Assembly (NCBI RefSeq): GCF_036181745.1
Contig: NZ_CP108080.1
Coordinates: 3,935,501 to 3,999,500, forward strand
Direction of reading: 5' to 3'
From: Streptomyces sp. NBC_00259
Lineage (GTDB): Bacteria; Actinomycetota; Actinomycetes; Streptomycetales; Streptomycetaceae
DNA: 64,000 nt
Shown here: one piece after another, positions 62,482 through 64,000 of the stretch
How positions within the stretch are numbered: position 1 is the first letter of the stretch
How the letters are laid out: each line of letters starts with the position of its first letter
Made by a program: the position numbers and the translations under genes
Notes under the pieces: model-generated
The model's input: the letters and a program-made list of their open reading frames with translations, nothing else
Database searches by the model: none
Told to the model about the DNA's origin: nothing

Positions 62482-63426
62482 GTGACCCAGGACGCTCCCG
62501 GGGGCTCGGCCGCCCCGAACGACGACGAGCAGGACGACCACCGCGTGGACGAGCAGAACGTGCAGGGCTCCGAGGACGAGCCGGCCACCGAGGGTGCTCC
62601 GGCCCCCGAGGGTGCTCCGGGTGCCGGGAGTGGGCAGGACGCGGCGGATGCCGAGCGGCCCGAGGACCGGCTGGAGAAGGCCGTGCGCGCGGCCGAGCAG
62701 GCACTGATCGAGTTCGAGATCGCTGTCGAGACCTTCCGGGTCGAGGTGGAGAACTTCTCCCGGCTGCATCACCAGAAGCTCGGCCCGATGTACTCCCGTC
62801 TCGATGAGCTGGACGCCCAGATCGCCGAGGCGCGCGCGGCCCGGACCGGTGACCCGGAGGATCTGCGCAAGGCGCAGGAGGCCCGGGCCATGGTGATGCC
62901 GATGCCCGGCGTCGAGGAGCTCTTCCACAGCTGGATCGACTCCGACGGCCTCTCGCCCGAGGCCGCGGCGATGCTGACCGATCGGGCCGTGCAGCCCCCG
63001 AAGCGGGTTCGGCCCACGGACGAGGCCCGCAAGCTCTACCGCGAGCTGGCCCGCAAGGCCCACCCGGACCTTGCGCAGGACGACAAGGAGCGGGAGCGGC
63101 GCGAGGAGTTCATCACCCGGGTGAACGTCGCGTACGGGCGCGGGGACGAGTCCATGCTGCGGGAGCTGACGCGGGAGTGGGAGGCCGGCCCCGTGCCTGA
63201 GGAGCCACGGCTCGGCGAGGCCGAGGAGCTCTACGCCCGCCTCGATTGGCTCGCGCGGCGCAAGGAACTGCTGACGGTGGTCGCCCAGGATCTGGAGGAG
63301 AGCGCGATCGGCGCGATGCTGCGGATGGCGCCGGACGACCCGGACCGGCTGCTGGAGGAGATCGCGGAGCAGCTGCTGGCGCAGGTCGCGGAGCGCGAGG
63401 CCGAGCTGGCCGCCTTGGTGCAGTAG
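62482..63426 (+). CDS. Coiled-coil protein with J-domain-like HPD motif
   Basis: 314 residues from GTG 62482. An acidic disordered start (1-60), a long coiled coil (about 62-135), then residues 180-225 that look like a J domain: helix KLYRELARKAHPD with the invariant HPD (194-196) and a following helix REEFITRVNVAYGRGD. A second helical bundle (230-314) ends the protein. Possibly a DnaK co-chaperone or a scaffold. No DnaK gene is nearby. It lies 59 bp after DUF2252 on the same strand and may be co-transcribed. Confidence 0.8.
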   Translation: MTQDAPGGSAAPNDDEQDDHRVDEQNVQGSEDEPATEGAPAPEGAPGAGSGQDAADAERPEDRLEKAVRAAEQALIEFEIAVETFRVEVENFSRLHHQKLGPMYSRLDELDAQIAEARAARTGDPEDLRKAQEARAMVMPMPGVEELFHSWIDSDGLSPEAAAMLTDRAVQPPKRVRPTDEARKLYRELARKAHPDLAQDDKERERREEFITRVNVAYGRGDESMLRELTREWEAGPVPEEPRLGEAEELYARLDWLARRKELLTVVAQDLEESAIGAMLRMAPDDPDRLLEEIAEQLLAQVAEREAELAALVQ

Positions 63427-63510
63427 GTTTTCAGGAGGTTCCTCGTCCGTTCCGCGTCGGCGGCCCGGGCACGAGGCCACAAGACGCCGGTACGAGAGAA
63501 GGCCAGAGCC

Positions 63511-63855
63511 ATGAATTTCGCCCCGCTGCCCTCGGTGGACGTCGCGTCCGTGCCTGCCGACGGTCTGGTGCTCGATGTCCGGGAGGACGACGAGTGGGCG
63601 GCCGGTCATGTCGAGGGCGCCCTGCACATTCCGATGAGCGACTTCGTGGCCCGCTTCGGTGAGGTCACCGAAGCCGTGGCCGAAGGGCGCCGTGCCTATG
63701 TGATGTGCCGGGTCGGTGGCCGGTCCGCCCAGGTCACCCAGTACCTGGTCCAGCAGGGCATCGACGCCGTGAACATCGACGGCGGGATGCAGGCCTGGGA
63801 CTCCGCCGGGCGCCCGATGACCACGGACAACGGGACCCCGGCCTTCGTCCTCTAG
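63511..63855 (+). CDS. Single-domain rhodanese
   Basis: A 114-residue rhodanese with LVLDVREDDEWAAGHVEGALHIP and the active-site loop MCRVGGRSA (catalytic Cys66). Likely a sulfurtransferase or persulfide-handling protein; partner not visible here. ATG at 63511, 84 bp after the coiled-coil gene. Confidence 0.93.
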   Translation: MNFAPLPSVDVASVPADGLVLDVREDDEWAAGHVEGALHIPMSDFVARFGEVTEAVAEGRRAYVMCRVGGRSAQVTQYLVQQGIDAVNIDGGMQAWDSAGRPMTTDNGTPAFVL

Positions 63856-63899
63856 ACCTTCGTCGCACCCTGGACCCGCGTGGTCGGTGCGTCGGCCCG

Positions 63900-64000
63900 T
63901 CAGCCGAGGGGGTGGGTGGCGAGCAGATCTCCCAGGGCCTCCTCATGGGCCGCGGCCGGGCCGAGGGACAGCTCGAGCTGCTTGGCCCAGGCGTGATACC
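63900..64000 (-). CDS. C-terminal end of a leftward gene, truncated by the window
   Basis: Frame entering from the right edge and ending with TGA at 63900-63902. It encodes YHAWAKQLELSLGPAAAH, then EEALGDLLATHPLG. Good coding-like GC3. Too short to name. Confidence 0.6.
   Translation of the reverse strand, partial: YHAWAKQLELSLGPAAAHEEALGDLLATHPLG

Overview
This window is the replication-origin region of a Streptomyces-type actinobacterial chromosome. The base composition is very GC-rich with strong third-position GC. A long intergenic block between dnaA and dnaN is packed with DnaA boxes, and a 6-phosphogluconate dehydrogenase gene sits between dnaN and recF, an arrangement typical of streptomycetes. 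Six perfect GTTTCACGTGAAAC parS sites lie in the first 16 kb. I see no phage, insertion sequence, CRISPR or biosynthetic cluster. The content is core chromosomal and can be read confidently from gene order and motifs.

Left arm (1-19.4 kb): a truncated MFS transporter; CCA tRNA nucleotidyltransferase; then a rightward envelope/redox run of a DUF6049-type exported protein, the lipid II flippase MurJ, a separate membrane pseudokinase, an ECF sigma factor with its Cys-containing anti-sigma factor, thioredoxin reductase and thioredoxin. Leftward genes follow: a GNAT acetyltransferase, parB, parA, rsmG, jag, yidC, yidD, rnpA and rpmH. Origin (19.4-26.3 kb): divergent rpmH/dnaA promoters with DnaA boxes, dnaA, oriC with about 19 DnaA-box-like nonamers, dnaN, gnd, recF and a DUF721 gene. 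Then come gyrB, gyrA, a DUF3566 membrane protein and tRNA-Ile(GAT).

Right arm (32.5-64 kb): an MFS exporter, a tiny DLW-39-type protein, an exported single-pass protein, a tail-anchored Ser/Thr kinase beside an HTH regulator, tRNA-Ala(TGC), an ArsR regulator, small envelope proteins, a cyclophilin, a zinc-finger rhomboid protease, and an extra-origin cluster of DnaA boxes in front of crgA. A rightward cell-surface run follows (DUF881 protein and three class E sortases interleaved with a small membrane protein and pabA). It converges on the leftward fhaA-fhaB-pstP-rodA-pbpA-pknB growth-control operon. After tRNA-Leu(CAG) there are a NarL-type two-component system, a divergent azoreductase/HxlR pair, a DUF2252 protein, a J-domain-like coiled-coil protein, a rhodanese, and the end of one more leftward gene.

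Together the genes cover initiation (dnaA, oriC, dnaN, gyrAB), segregation (parAB/parS), membrane insertion and RNA processing (yidC, yidD, rnpA, rsmG, tRNAs), redox (trxAB) and peptidoglycan/septum control (murJ, pseudokinase, fhaA, pknB, pstP, rodA, pbpA, crgA). The most interesting points are: the MurJ partner pseudokinase encoded as a separate gene, with an FhaA-type protein 45 kb away; parS and DnaA boxes together at the start of parA; parS sites built into protein codons and hairpins; the DnaA-box cluster 20 kb from oriC; and a histidine kinase with an extra membrane segment and exported tail. Start codons were chosen by ribosome binding sites and family N-termini. Those of parA and pstP are the least certain.
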